Below, in pieces: positions 43,531 to 52,217 of a stretch of 64,000 bases of DNA. Under the pieces are notes generated by a model. That model saw only the letters and a program-made list of their open reading frames with translations, was not told the DNA's origin and made no database searches. Source of the stretch: Mesorhizobium sp. ES1-4 (GTDB lineage: Bacteria > Pseudomonadota > Alphaproteobacteria > Rhizobiales > Rhizobiaceae); contig NZ_JAIUGV010000005.1 in assembly GCF_020164745.1 (NCBI RefSeq), positions 248,001 to 312,000 on the forward strand. The letters are read 5' to 3'. The first letter of the stretch is position 1; every line of letters starts with the position of its first letter. The position numbers and the translations under genes were made by a program.

Positions 43531-44559
43531 ATGGCCGGAGCCAGCAAAGCCATCGCGGACAGCCGTGCCAACCTGCCTTTCGTCTATCGCCAGTACAGCG
43601 CCGAGCAGCTCAAGCAGGTGCTCTACAAGATGTACCTCATCCGCCGTTTCGAAGAGGGCGCGGAAGAAAGCTACATGCGTGGCCTCATCCACGGCACCAT
43701 GCATCTGTCGATCGGCCAGGAAGCCAGCGCCATGGGCATCTGCATGCCGCTCGGCGAGGATGACCAGATCACCTCGACCCACCGTGGCCATGGCCACTGC
43801 ATCGCCAAGGGCGCCGAGGTAAAGCGCATGTTCGCCGAGTTCTTCGGCAAGACGACCGGCTACTGCAAGGGCCGTGGCGGCTCGATGCACATCGCAGACG
43901 TCGCCAAGGGCAATCTCGGCGCCAACGGCATCGTCGGCGGCGGCATTCCGATCGCGGTCGGCGCGGCGCTCTCCTCCAAGATGATGAAAACCGGCAAGGT
44001 CGTGGTGTCGTTCTTTGGCGACGGCGCCAACAATGAGGGCGCCTTCCACGAGGCGCTCAACATGGCGGCTGTCTGGAAGTTGCCGGTTATTTTCGTCTGC
44101 GAGAACAACGGCTACGGCATGTCGACCTCGACTGCTCGCTCGACCGCGGTCAAGAACATCGCCGATCGCGCCGCCGCCTATTCGATGCCGGGCGTCATCG
44201 TCAACGGCAACATCTTCTCCGAAGTCGCCGAGGCTTCGTACAAGGCCATCGAGCGGGCGCGGGCGGGCGAGGGGCCGACGCTGATCGAGTCCAAGACCTA
44301 CCGGCATCGCGGCCACTCCAAAAGCGACCGCAACCGTTACCGCACTAAGGAAGAGATCGAGGACTGGATGTCGAACCGCGACCCGATCACGCTCTTCGAG
44401 GACGAGCTGAGGGACTTCGGCTTCATCGACGACAAGGGCATCGAGGCCATCCGCGACGCGGTGGCGCAGGAAATCGCCGACGGCATCGAGTTCGCCAAGG
44501 CGAGCCCGTCGCCTGACGTCAGCGAGACCGGGAATTACGTGTATACGGAGCAGGCGTGA
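43531..44559 (+). CDS. 2-oxoacid dehydrogenase E1 component, alpha subunit (PdhA/AcoA-like)
   Basis: A 342-residue thiamine-diphosphate enzyme subunit. The TPP motif runs [20 protein letters not shown] to [12 protein letters not shown] (G-D-G ... N-N). The active-site loop is [20 protein letters not shown]. The N-terminal [28 protein letters not shown] and [10 protein letters not shown] are typical. It binds thiamine diphosphate with the beta subunit and decarboxylates a 2-oxoacid or acetoin. Its ATG lies 2 bases after the upstream stop, with GGAGG before it. The cluster (no E3, no lipoate genes) and the sequence style fit acetoin-dehydrogenase-like as well as pyruvate-dehydrogenase-like complexes. 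Confidence 0.9.
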   Translation: MAGASKAIADSRANLPFVYRQYSAEQLKQVLYKMYLIRRFEEGAEESYMRGLIHGTMHLSIGQEASAMGICMPLGEDDQITSTHRGHGHCIAKGAEVKRMFAEFFGKTTGYCKGRGGSMHIADVAKGNLGANGIVGGGIPIAVGAALSSKMMKTGKVVVSFFGDGANNEGAFHEALNMAAVWKLPVIFVCENNGYGMSTSTARSTAVKNIADRAAAYSMPGVIVNGNIFSEVAEASYKAIERARAGEGPTLIESKTYRHRGHSKSDRNRYRTKEEIEDWMSNRDPITLFEDELRDFGFIDDKGIEAIRDAVAQEIADGIEFAKASPSPDVSETGNYVYTEQA

Positions 44560-45557
44560 TGGACGCGATGGTGCGTGAACTGAGCTACGCCCAGGCGATC
44601 CAGGAAGCCATGGCGATCGCCATGGACATGGACGAGCGCGTCTTCCTGCTGGGCGAGGATATCGGCGTCTATGGCGGCGCCTTCCAGGTGACCGGCGATC
44701 TGGTCGAGCGTTTCGGCACGGAGCGCGTCATCGACACGCCGATTTCGGAGCTGGGCGGCGCGGGTGTCGCGGTGGGTGCGGCGCTTACCGGCATGCGGCC
44801 GATCTTCGAGTTCCAGTTTTCAGACTTTGCCACGCTCGCCATGGAGCAGATCGTCAACCAGGCCGCCAAGATGCGCTTCATGCTGGGCGGCGAGGTTTCC
44901 GTGCCCGTGGTTATGCGCTTCCCGGCCGGCTCCGGCACGGGCGCCGCGGCACAGCACAGCCAGAGCCTGGAAGCCTGGCTCGGCCATGTGCCGGGCCTCA
45001 AGGTCATCCAGCCGGCGACACCCTACGATGCCAAGGGCATGCTTCTGGCGGCCGTCGTCGATCCCGATCCGGTGATGATCTTCGAGCACAAGCTGCTCTA
45101 CAAAATGAAGGGGCCGGTGCCGGAAGGCTATTACACCGTACCGATCGGCAAGGCCGATATCCGCCGCGAGGGCCGCGATCTCACCATCGTCGCCACCTCG
45201 ATCATGGTGCAGAAGGCGCTCGAAGCCGCCGCCACGCTGGAGGCCGAAGGCATCGACGTCGAAGTCGTCGACCTCAGGACCATCCGGCCGATGGACAAGC
45301 AGACGGTCATCGACAGCGTCAAGAAGACCTCGCGGCTGATGTGCGTCTACGAAGCGGTCAAGACGCTGGGCATCGGCGCCGAGGTCAGCGCCATGATCGC
45401 CGAGAGCGAGGCGTTCGACTATCTCGACGCGCCGATCGTGCGGCTGGGCGGCGCGGAAACGCCGATCCCCTACAATCCGGAGCTGGAAAAGGCCACGGTG
45501 CCGCAGGTTCCCGACATCATCACCGCCGCGCGCGACCTCGTCAAAGGGGTGCGCTGA
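44559..45557 (+). CDS. 2-oxoacid dehydrogenase E1 component, beta subunit (PdhB/AcoB-like)
   Basis: A 332-residue partner of the alpha subunit. The N-terminal half has [20 protein letters not shown] (Glu that activates TPP) and [20 protein letters not shown]. The phosphate/cation region is [20 protein letters not shown], and the C-terminal transketolase-type domain ends [16 protein letters not shown]. Its ATG shares one base with the alpha-subunit stop (TGATG arrangement), so the subunits are made together. Length and motifs are normal. Confidence 0.92.
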   Translation: MDAMVRELSYAQAIQEAMAIAMDMDERVFLLGEDIGVYGGAFQVTGDLVERFGTERVIDTPISELGGAGVAVGAALTGMRPIFEFQFSDFATLAMEQIVNQAAKMRFMLGGEVSVPVVMRFPAGSGTGAAAQHSQSLEAWLGHVPGLKVIQPATPYDAKGMLLAAVVDPDPVMIFEHKLLYKMKGPVPEGYYTVPIGKADIRREGRDLTIVATSIMVQKALEAAATLEAEGIDVEVVDLRTIRPMDKQTVIDSVKKTSRLMCVYEAVKTLGIGAEVSAMIAESEAFDYLDAPIVRLGGAETPIPYNPELEKATVPQVPDIITAARDLVKGVR

Positions 45558-45560
45558 GAC

Positions 45561-47003
45561 ATGCCGACCGAAGTCATTCTTCCCAAGGTCGACATGGACA
45601 TGGCGACCGGGCAGATCTCGCGCTGGTTCGCGACCGAGGGCGCGATGGTCAAGAAGGGCGACGTGCTGTTCGAGATCGAGACCGACAAGGCGGCGATGGA
45701 GATCGACGCACCGGCCAGCGGCGTGCTTCGCGATGTCACCGGCAAGGAAGGCGTCGACATCCCGGTCGGCGCGCCGGTTGCCTGGATCTATGCCGATGGC
45801 GAGGCTTATGGGGCCAAGCAGGAGACGGCGCCAATCTCCCCTCTCGAGGGGGAGATGTCGACGAAGTCGGCAGAGGGGGTCGCCGCAGGAGGCACCTCCC
45901 TGGCGCCGAGCCCTGCTATTGCGCCAAGCCCAGTCGAACCGACCCCACCCGACCGGCCTCTGGCCGGCCACCCTCCCCTCGAGGGGGAGGGGAGAACCCG
46001 CGCCACACCTTTGGCCCGTCGTCTTGCTCGCGAGGCGGGTTTGAGCCTCTCCGCCATATCAGGCACGGGCCCCTATGGCCGCGTAACGAAGACAGATGTC
46101 GAAGCGGCGATCTCCTCCCCCCTTGAGGGGGAGGTGTCCGCGAAGCGGGCGGAGGGGGTCGCCGCAGAAGGCACCTCCCTAGCGCCGAGCCCGGTCGAAC
46201 CGACCCCACCCGACCGGCCTCTGGCCGGCCACCCTCCCCTCAGGGGGGAGGGGGACGTGCTGAAGCTGTTCGAGCAGGGCTCCTACGACCTCGTTCCGCA
46301 CGACGCCATGCGCAAGACCATCGCGCGGCGCCTCGTCGAGGCCAAGACCACCATCCCGCATTTCTACCTGACGCTCGATTGCGAACTCGACGCGCTGCTG
46401 GCGCTGCGTTCGCAGCTCAATGCGGCGGCACCGGTGAAGAAGACGGACAAGCAGTCAAATGGGGGCGAAGCACCCGCCTACAAGCTGTCGGTCAACGACA
46501 TGGTGATCAAGGCGATGGCGATGGCGCTGAAGGCGGTGCCGGATGCCAATGCCTCCTGGACCGAGAGCGCCATGGTCAAGCACAGGCATGCCGATGTCGG
46601 CGTCGCCGTCTCGATCCCCGGCGGCCTGATCACACCGATCATTCGCCGTGCGGACGAAAAGACGCTGTCGACCATCTCCAATGAGATGAAGGACCTGGCC
46701 AGCCGTGCGCGCAGCCGCAAGCTGAAGCCGGAAGAATACCAGGGCGGCACCACGGCGGTGTCGAACCTCGGCATGTTCGGCATCAAGGACTTCGCCGCGG
46801 TGATCAATCCGCCGCATGCGACGATCCTGGCGGTCGGCGCCGGCGAGGAGCGGGCGGTGGTCAGGAATGGCGAGATCAAGATCGCGACAGTGATGTCGGT
46901 GACGCTGTCGACCGACCACCGCGCCGTCGACGGCGCGCTCGGTGCCGAATTGCTGGTCGCCTTCAAGAAGTTGATCGAAAACCCGATGGGCATGCTGGTG
47001 TAG
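45561..47003 (+). CDS. Dihydrolipoamide acyltransferase (E2) with repeat-derived linkers
   Basis: A 480-residue E2. The lipoyl domain covers residues 1-80, with the lipoylated lysine K43 in E-T-D-K-A-A-M-E. The peripheral subunit-binding domain covers ~146-183 (PLARRLAREAGLSLSAISGT, then GPYGRVTKTDVEAAI). The catalytic domain covers ~232-480, with H-R-A-V-D-G near 453. Both linkers are unusual: residues ~92-145 and ~184-231 are translations of a palindromic intergenic repeat (SPLEGEMSTKSAEGVAA..., SPLEGEVSAKRAEGVAA...), kept in frame. It links E1 to an E3 encoded elsewhere. The start is 3 bases after the E1-beta stop. Confidence 0.93.
   Translation: MPTEVILPKVDMDMATGQISRWFATEGAMVKKGDVLFEIETDKAAMEIDAPASGVLRDVTGKEGVDIPVGAPVAWIYADGEAYGAKQETAPISPLEGEMSTKSAEGVAAGGTSLAPSPAIAPSPVEPTPPDRPLAGHPPLEGEGRTRATPLARRLAREAGLSLSAISGTGPYGRVTKTDVEAAISSPLEGEVSAKRAEGVAAEGTSLAPSPVEPTPPDRPLAGHPPLRGEGDVLKLFEQGSYDLVPHDAMRKTIARRLVEAKTTIPHFYLTLDCELDALLALRSQLNAAAPVKKTDKQSNGGEAPAYKLSVNDMVIKAMAMALKAVPDANASWTESAMVKHRHADVGVAVSIPGGLITPIIRRADEKTLSTISNEMKDLASRARSRKLKPEEYQGGTTAVSNLGMFGIKDFAAVINPPHATILAVGAGEERAVVRNGEIKIATVMSVTLSTDHRAVDGALGAELLVAFKKLIENPMGMLV
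45835..45994. repeat. Palindromic intergenic-type repeat inside the E2 gene, copy 1
   Basis: Starts TCTCCCCTCTCGAGGGGGAG and ends CCCTCCCCTCGAGGGGGAGG; both ends are CTCGAG-centred palindromes, and the inner GGGGGTCG and CGACCCC also pair, so the whole element can fold on itself. It occupies the linker between the lipoyl and subunit-binding domains. It has an 18-base (6-codon) insertion relative to copy 2. Confidence 0.75.
46111..46254. repeat. Palindromic intergenic-type repeat inside the E2 gene, copy 2
   Basis: A second copy in the same orientation, with mostly identical sequence (for example GGCACCTCCCTAGCGCCGAG, GACCGGCCTCTGGCCGGCCA). It forms the linker between the subunit-binding and catalytic domains. 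It is read in the same frame as copy 1, giving nearly the same peptide. Confidence 0.75.
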
Positions 47004-47149
47004 CATCGTCCGCGCGGCCTTACATGCGGCCCGCCCGGATTCATCCGGCTGAACCTTACGCAAGGTCGCCGCGAGTGAGGCTCGTGGAACGATGGTTCCA
47101 CGGCCTCCCCCTCGCGGCTTTCTAGCGTCGCCGCGCTTCTGGCGCGAGA

Positions 47150-47368
47150 AAAGCCGAGGCGATGGCGCTGGCCGATCGCATCGCGGTGATGGATCATGGG
47201 CGCCTGGCGCAGCTTGCGATCCCGCGCGAGCTGTTTCATCAGCCGGCAAACGAAATGGTCGCGTCCTTCATTGCGCATGGCACCCTGCTTTCGGCGGACG
47301 TGCTGACGGGCGAGCAAAGCGGCTATTGCAAGGTCCGGGTTCTCGGAAGCGAGCTGGTGGTCCGCTGA
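47150..47368 (+). pseudogene. Remnant of an ABC importer ATPase (C-terminal piece)
   Basis: The translation EAMALADRIAVMDHGRLAQL, then IPRELFHQPANEMVASFI, is the region just after the switch histidine of PotA/FbpC/UgpC-type ATPases. It is followed by a short TOBE-like end. The Walker A, signature and Walker B parts are missing, and the frame is closed by a stop shortly upstream. It lies between the E2 operon and the duplicated region, so it is probably debris from an earlier rearrangement. Confidence 0.6.
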
Positions 47369-47515
47369 TGCTGGACTTGCTCGGTGGCGTGAGTCGCGAC
47401 TCGGTAATACAGGCCCGCGCGTGATCATCCAGATCACCAAGCTGTCAGCGGCCAAATTGCACCAATCCGATTCCTATGCTTGAAGCCGCCGCTATTTCAT
47501 TCCACATCGGTCAGG

Positions 47516-48661
47516 ATGAACGAGGCACGAGAACGGCATCGGAATCTTTTGTGGGGTATCCCCGCATCGCTGATCCTGCACGTGCTTGTCGCGGCGCTCC
47601 TAGTATATGGCGTGCCCCCACGTCCCCAACAGCCGCAGGAGGAACAGCCGGTCAATGTCGCGATCGTGCCTCCGCCCGATCAGCCAAAGCCGAAACCTGT
47701 TCCCCCACAGCCAAAGCCGCCCAAAGCCGAAGAGCCGCCGGAAACCAAGGTTGAAAAACCGCCCGAGCAGCCTAAGCCGGTGAACACTCCGGTTTTGAAG
47801 CGCGTTTTTCAATATGGCGAAAAAGATACCGGGCCTGAGAAATCTCTCGACGGCGGCAGCGCTCAAGTCAATGCACCGTTGCCGGCCAAGGATGAGGCCG
47901 CGAAGCCGCCAGTCGAACCGAAGCCCGCGCCGACCCAATCCGCTCCGCCTGCAGATCCCGAGCAGCAGGCAGCCTCCAACAAGGCCGACGAGAAGCCGGC
48001 AACCGCCGTGCCGGATGAAAAACCCGCTCAAAGCGAGGAAAAGCAGGCGATTGTGGACACCGACAGACAGCAAGCGGCGCCGCAAACCGGTGAAAAGCAA
48101 GCGGTCGCGGCGCCAAAGCCATTGGCTGCCGAGACCGGCGACAAGCCGGCGCCTCCATCCTCGGAAGAAAAGGCAAAGCCCAAACCCGCAAAGCCGATAA
48201 AGTTCAAATCCGCAACGGCCTTCAAAGCCCCAGGTGGGAAGGCGAGAAGGTCAAATCCCACCAACACCGAGGCTGCGGGATCGCCGATCTACTCCGGCCT
48301 TCCGGGCGTCAGAAAGCTTTACTCGCAAGGCGCAACCGGCAATGCGCTGGCCACAAGCTCCATGGACAACGTGCCGCGCGATCAGCGCGTTGCCAACCTT
48401 TGCGGCAACGTTCTGGACCAAGAATTGCAAAGTGCCGATTATTCGCCCAAATGGGTGCCAACCATTCCGCTGAAGCTGGGCAACGTCCTTAACCCTCCGC
48501 AGGCCGCCTTCAGCACCAGAACCCAATGGTACAGTCTGAACTTCCGGTGCGAGGTCGACGCCGATGCGACGAGGGTCCTGTCTTTCAACTTCCGTGTTGG
48601 GTCATTGATCCCGCCCGGCGAATGGGCCAGCCGTGGATTCACTAAGTATCCGCTAAATTAG
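47516..48661 (+). CDS. DUF930-like membrane-anchored Pro/Lys-rich protein (copy 1)
   Basis: A 381-residue protein. One membrane segment near the N-terminus (WGIPASLILHVLVAALLVYG, residues ~12-31) is followed by a long TonB-like Pro/Lys/Glu-rich region (QPKPKPVPPQPKPPKAEEPP and more, to about residue 240). The C-terminal globular domain begins SGLPGVRKLYSQGATGNALA, with two cysteines (NLCGNV, NFRCEV) that could pair. It is probably anchored in the inner membrane with the C-terminus in the periplasm. A TTG at 47480 is an alternative start. It is paralogous to the gene at 49053. Function unknown; the TonB likeness is compositional only. Confidence 0.75.
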   Translation: MNEARERHRNLLWGIPASLILHVLVAALLVYGVPPRPQQPQEEQPVNVAIVPPPDQPKPKPVPPQPKPPKAEEPPETKVEKPPEQPKPVNTPVLKRVFQYGEKDTGPEKSLDGGSAQVNAPLPAKDEAAKPPVEPKPAPTQSAPPADPEQQAASNKADEKPATAVPDEKPAQSEEKQAIVDTDRQQAAPQTGEKQAVAAPKPLAAETGDKPAPPSSEEKAKPKPAKPIKFKSATAFKAPGGKARRSNPTNTEAAGSPIYSGLPGVRKLYSQGATGNALATSSMDNVPRDQRVANLCGNVLDQELQSADYSPKWVPTIPLKLGNVLNPPQAAFSTRTQWYSLNFRCEVDADATRVLSFNFRVGSLIPPGEWASRGFTKYPLN

Positions 48662-48663
48662 GC

Positions 48664-48890
48664 CGGACGCTAGGTCGGGACAATTGCCGGCTAACTTCTT
48701 GCCCGTCGGGCGGACGAAATCGGCACCAGCCGCCGTCGGCCGCGCTGCATGCTCGGCATAGCTGTGGCCGCCGCCAGAGTAGCCGATTGCCGTCATACCG
48801 GCATCAACCGCGCCCTGAATGCCGAAAGGCGAGCCCGATGACGACGCAGTCAGCCGGCGGTCCCATCCTGGCGGCGGCGAACTGGCTCAT
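48664..48890 (-). pseudogene. Truncated 3' end of a HAD hydrolase gene
   Basis: The DNA matches the last ~75 codons of the intact HAD gene at 50112-50786 (for example GCCGGCTAACTTC, CCGAAAGGCGA, GCGGCGGCGAAC shared) but ends abruptly near 48890. It lacks the catalytic N-terminal half and has accumulated changes. It is the tail of the duplicated block. Confidence 0.7.
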
Positions 48891-48955
48891 CCCAAGCATT
48901 ATGGCGATCGTAGCCGCTCGTTGAGTCGCTCAGCGCCTTGGTCGAGCTGCCCTGC

Positions 48956-50345
48956 GCGGAGTCATCCGGATCGCCAAGCTGTCAGCGGTTAAATTGCGTC
49001 AACGCAGTGCCCGTGCTTGAAGCCGCCGCGATTTCATTCCACATCGAGAGGGATGAAGGACGAAGCACGAGAACGGCGTCGGAATATGGTGTGGGGCATC
49101 CCCGCATCGCTGATCCTGCACGTGCTTATCGCGGCGATCCTGATATATGGCCTGCCAGTTCCCCCCCAACAGCCGCGGGAGGAGCAGCCGGTCAATGTCG
49201 CGCTCGTGCCTCCGCCCGATCAGCCAAAGCCGAAACCTGTTCCGCCGCCACCGGAACCAAAGGTAGAAAAGCCGCCTGAGCAGAAGGTGGAGAAACAGCT
49301 TCCGTCGGAAAAGCAGGCGCGGAACCCTCCGCCAGTCGAGGTCCTGAAACCTGTTTTTCAGTTCGGCGACAAGGATACGGGGCCGAGGAAATCCCTCGAT
49401 GGGGCCAGCGCTCAAGACAGCTCGCCATCCCCGGCCAAGAATGACGCTCCGAAGCCGCCGGTCGAACCGACGCCCGCGGAAAACCAGCCCGCCACGCCGC
49501 CAGACTCCGAGCTGCCGGCAGATCCAGCCAAGGCCGACGAGAAGCCGGCAACCGTGCCGACTGAGGCGAAGCCCACACGGGATGCGGAAAGGCAGGCGGC
49601 GCTCGACGCCGCCAAGCAACAGGGTGCGGTGCCGGCGCCTTTGGCTGCCGACGGCGAGATCGAGCTTCCCCAATCAGCCGAACCGCCTAAGCCCAAACCC
49701 GCGAATGTGCCGAAGTCCAACCCCTCCAAGATCTCGAAGTCTGCATCGCAGCGCGACTCGGGCCTTCCGGGTGTTCGCAGCCTCTTCTCCCAGGGCGCTA
49801 CCGGCGATGCGCTGGCCACGACTTCGATGGGTGGTTTGCCGCGCGGTCAGCGGGCAGCCCAACTTTGTGCCAGCGTGTTGCAGCAGCAATTGCTGGACGC
49901 CTCTTACTTTCCCGACCTGATCCCAACTGTTCCACTTAGAGCGGGCAATGTTGTTGACGGCTCGGATGTAGCCTTCCGCACGACAACCACTTGGTATCAT
50001 TTGGGTTTCCGGTGCGAGGTTGACAGCAATGCGACGAGGGTCCTGTCCTTTGATTTCCGTGTGGGGCCAGTGATCCCGCGCGACCAATGGGCCCGCCTTA
50101 GGCTTTACTAGCTACGCCGGTACGCCAAGCCCCGACAACTGCCGGCTAACTTCACTCCAGTCGGCGCAGATGAAATCGGCGCCGGCCGCCGTCAGCCGCG
50201 CGGCATGCTCCGCGTAAGTATGTCCGCCACCGGTGTAGCCGATCGCCGTCATGCCGGCGGCGACCGCACCCTGGATGCCGAAAGGCGAATCCTCGATGAC
50301 GATGCAGTCGGCCGGGTTGGCGCCCATCCTTGCGGCGGCGAACAG
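48956..50345. repeat. Tandem segmental duplication, unit 2
   Basis: The second unit repeats the GTCATCCGGATCGCCAAGCT lead, the TTGAAGCCGCCG/TTTCATTCCACATCG upstream DNA, the DUF930-like gene and the HAD 3' end. In this unit the HAD gene is whole, so unit 2 keeps the original downstream junction. Confidence 0.75.
49053..50111 (+). CDS. DUF930-like membrane-anchored Pro/Lys-rich protein (copy 2)
   Basis: A 352-residue paralogue of the gene at 47516. It has the same membrane segment (WGIPASLILHVLIAAILIYG) and a Pro/Lys/Glu-rich spacer with its own repeats (PKVEKPPEQKVEKQLPSEKQ). The C-terminal domain is the same (SGLPGVRSLFSQGATGDALA), with the cysteine pair in QLCASV and GFRCEV. The spacer differs in length and sequence between copies, while the N- and C-terminal parts are well kept, so both copies seem to be under selection. 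A TTG at 49017 is an alternative start. It is convergent with the HAD gene, with no gap. Confidence 0.75.
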   Translation: MKDEARERRRNMVWGIPASLILHVLIAAILIYGLPVPPQQPREEQPVNVALVPPPDQPKPKPVPPPPEPKVEKPPEQKVEKQLPSEKQARNPPPVEVLKPVFQFGDKDTGPRKSLDGASAQDSSPSPAKNDAPKPPVEPTPAENQPATPPDSELPADPAKADEKPATVPTEAKPTRDAERQAALDAAKQQGAVPAPLAADGEIELPQSAEPPKPKPANVPKSNPSKISKSASQRDSGLPGVRSLFSQGATGDALATTSMGGLPRGQRAAQLCASVLQQQLLDASYFPDLIPTVPLRAGNVVDGSDVAFRTTTTWYHLGFRCEVDSNATRVLSFDFRVGPVIPRDQWARLRLY

Positions 50346-50786
50346 GAAAATGTCGGGCGCGGGCTTGCCATTCTTGACCATCGAGGAGCTGTAGATCGCA
50401 TCGCCGAAGAAGCGTGCCAACCCGGTGACGGCCAAGCTGTGGTTTATGCGTTCGACCGAGGACGACGAGGCAACACAGCGGTCGCCCTCAAGCTTCTCCA
50501 GGAATGCGGCGATTCCTGGTGTCGGCTTCAATTCCTCGGTGAACAGCGCCTTGGTCTCGGCCCAGATGTCGCCGTCGGCGGCGGCGGGAAACTGATGGCC
50601 GGTCAATTCCTTGATCCTGACGATGATGTCGGATTGCTTCATGCCGACACACTGGGCGATGATGCCGCCGTGAACGCCCGGCATGCCATGCTTGTCGTAG
50701 ACACGCTCATAGGCCTTGGCGGCCAGGGGCTCGCTGTCGACGAGAACGCCGTCGCAATCGAAAATGATCAGTCTTGACGGCGCCAC
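50112..50786 (-). CDS. HAD-family sugar phosphatase/phosphoglucomutase-like hydrolase
   Basis: A 224-residue HAD hydrolase of the beta-phosphoglucomutase/hexitol-phosphatase subgroup. Motif I is FDCDGVLVDSEP, motif II is the S-S-S-S run in CVASSSSVER, motif III Lys is in VKNGKPAPDIF, and motif IV is VIEDSPFGIQG. A helical cap lies between motifs I and II. It hydrolyses or isomerises a small phosphosugar. An operator-like inverted repeat 35-67 bases upstream resembles that near the SorC regulator of the sorbitol PTS, so sorbitol-6-phosphate or a related hexitol phosphate is a candidate substrate (inference). Confidence 0.87.
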   Translation of the reverse strand: MAPSRLIIFDCDGVLVDSEPLAAKAYERVYDKHGMPGVHGGIIAQCVGMKQSDIIVRIKELTGHQFPAAADGDIWAETKALFTEELKPTPGIAAFLEKLEGDRCVASSSSVERINHSLAVTGLARFFGDAIYSSSMVKNGKPAPDIFLFAAARMGANPADCIVIEDSPFGIQGAVAAGMTAIGYTGGGHTYAEHAARLTAAGADFICADWSEVSRQLSGLGVPA

Positions 50787-50820
50787 GCGCTTCTCCCGGC
50801 CTCTGTCAGAATTGGCACAT

Positions 50821-50853
50821 CGCTATCGATAAAAAGTCAAATGTTCAATAGCG
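50821..50853. promoter_or_regulatory. Operator-like inverted repeat upstream of the HAD gene
   Basis: CGCTATCGA-N15-TCAATAGCG (one mismatch) lies 35-67 bases before the HAD start. Its half-sites CTATCGAT and TCAATAG also occur, with a shorter spacer, at 57431-57452 before the SorC-type regulator. Confidence 0.45.
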
Positions 50854-50893
50854 AGTACTCTCGGCCTTACGCAACACAGCGATAGTGGCCAAT

Positions 50894-51544
50894 TCAGAGC
50901 TGGCGCAAGACGTCGCTGGCGCGGGAGGATCCCAGCGCCCGTTGCATCGCCTGCCGCGACTGTGCGCGGTCGGGGGTGATCCAGTTCGGTTCCGCGCCCA
51001 GAAAGCGGTCGAGAAAAGCCACGGCATAGGCCGGCATTTCGGTGACATTCTCGCGATAGGACCACCAGGTGCGCAAGTCGTCGGCGCATTTGTCGATACT
51101 GGGTGCCGAACCGAACTCCTGCTCGTAGATGGCCGAAATCGCCGACACGCAGTAGTTGGTGTAGAGAAACCCTTCCGGCCAGAAGCGGATGATGTCCAGC
51201 GTGCCGGCATTCTGATCCGTTTCGATGAGCTGGGTAAGGCCGGAGATTTCTTTCGCCGGCGCCTGCTTGATAAGTTCGCGCAGCACGAGGCCGGCGGCAA
51301 AGACGATGAAATCGGCGCGATCGACCGCGGCGAAGCGCTTCTGCGCCTCCATGACCTCGACCCAGTCGAGAAAAGCCCGGGTCAGCTTCGCCTCGTCGAT
51401 TTCGAAGCGTACGCCAAATGTGTCCGAAACCACCTTGGCGCTGCCGCGGAAAGTGGCGCGGAACCAGCGCAACTGCCGCAACCGGTGGCGCAGGTCGGGC
51501 ATGAGGGCCAGTTCGTCCCTGAAGGGCAGTTCCATTTCATGCAT
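50894..51544 (-). CDS. Conserved hypothetical protein (216 aa)
   Basis: A soluble, mainly helical protein with no recognised domain, signal peptide or membrane segment. Notable segments are RHRLRQLRWFRATFRGSAKV, RADFIVFAAGLVLRELIKQA and DIIRFWPEGFLYTNYCVSAI, which look like a real folded protein. Third codon positions are GC-rich as in its neighbours. It lies upstream of the HAD gene on the same strand, but the operator-like repeat between them suggests separate promoters. Function unknown. Confidence 0.7.
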   Translation of the reverse strand: MHEMELPFRDELALMPDLRHRLRQLRWFRATFRGSAKVVSDTFGVRFEIDEAKLTRAFLDWVEVMEAQKRFAAVDRADFIVFAAGLVLRELIKQAPAKEISGLTQLIETDQNAGTLDIIRFWPEGFLYTNYCVSAISAIYEQEFGSAPSIDKCADDLRTWWSYRENVTEMPAYAVAFLDRFLGAEPNWITPDRAQSRQAMQRALGSSRASDVLRQL

Positions 51545-51620
51545 CCCGTTTCGTGACAGGCTAGCACAGCCGTGCCGCCGCCGAAATCACGCGGCAGCCC
51601 TGTGGATGACCATTGCCGAG

Positions 51621-51641
51621 GTCAATATCATACATATTGAC
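51621..51641. promoter_or_regulatory. Putative operator of the sorbitol PTS operon
   Basis: GTCAATAT-CATAC-ATATTGAC is a perfect 8-5-8 inverted repeat about 85 bases before the gutM start. It is AT-rich in a GC-rich region and shares the TCAATA half-site with the repeats at 50821 and 57431, so the SorC-type regulator encoded at 57520 is the likely binder. Confidence 0.6.
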
Positions 51642-51726
51642 ATTCGCGGAAACAAATGTTCTCACTTTGCTGTTGTCGCGCATCGGTTCAAGGTGCGGTT
51701 CAACGAAGACTCGGGAGGAGAACCGA

Positions 51727-52164
51727 ATGGCGATCTGGCAGTGGGGACTGCTTCTGCTGGTTATTGTGTGGGCGTTGCAGTCGCTCGGCGTCTGGCTGCA
51801 GATGCGGCACTATTCGGATGTCTTCCGGGGCGTCACCGACCAGTACAAGGACGGCTTTGTCGGCGCCGGCAATTTTCGCGGCCGATTTGCCAAGGGAACC
51901 ATCGCGCTGGTCGTGGTGACGCCTGACCTGATCGTGCGCCGCATGATGGTGATGAGCGGTCGTTCCGTGTTCACCAAATTCAAACGACATGAAGAATTCG
52001 AGGGTGTTCCCCTCGATCGACTCCGGTCCAACCCTGCGATCATGGGGGAGGGGGAACCCGGTGTGGCCGAGGCCGTGAAGCGGGCGATCGAACAGATCGA
52101 CAAAGCACGGTCGGAGCCGGGGAAGAAGCCGGGCCTGGCCGGCTTGAACGTAGCAAGGGCATAG
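51727..52164 (+). CDS. gutM: Glucitol operon activator GutM
   Basis: A 145-residue GutM/SrlM-type protein. A single N-terminal hydrophobic helix (WQWGLLLLVIVWALQSLGVW) is followed by the family segment MRHYSDVFRGVTDQYKDGFV and a conserved domain reaching VFTKFKRHEEFEGVPLDRL. GutM accompanies glucitol PTS genes and is described as an activator of the operon; its membrane helix suggests a membrane-linked role. The ATG has GGAGAA upstream. It is the first gene of the PTS operon (52 bases to the IIC gene). Confidence 0.88.
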   Translation: MAIWQWGLLLLVIVWALQSLGVWLQMRHYSDVFRGVTDQYKDGFVGAGNFRGRFAKGTIALVVVTPDLIVRRMMVMSGRSVFTKFKRHEEFEGVPLDRLRSNPAIMGEGEPGVAEAVKRAIEQIDKARSEPGKKPGLAGLNVARA

Positions 52165-52217
52165 AGGAGGCCGTGCGCCGACCGGGATAAACCGGCGGGC
52201 CGGCATAAGGAGGAGAA

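Larger units (their letters stand above)
47416..48890. repeat. Tandem segmental duplication, unit 1
   Basis: This unit begins at GCGTGATCATCCAGATCACC and contains the promoter-proximal DNA, the first DUF930-like gene and a truncated 3' end of a HAD hydrolase gene. The same order with strongly similar DNA recurs from about 48956 to 50345, where the HAD gene is complete. The borders are estimated by eye. Confidence 0.75.

Noticed and set aside
49017..50111. TonB energy transducer
   Set aside because: The Pro/Lys-rich spacer and membrane anchor look TonB-like, but the C-terminal domain does not show the TonB fold pattern, and no ExbB/ExbD genes are near.
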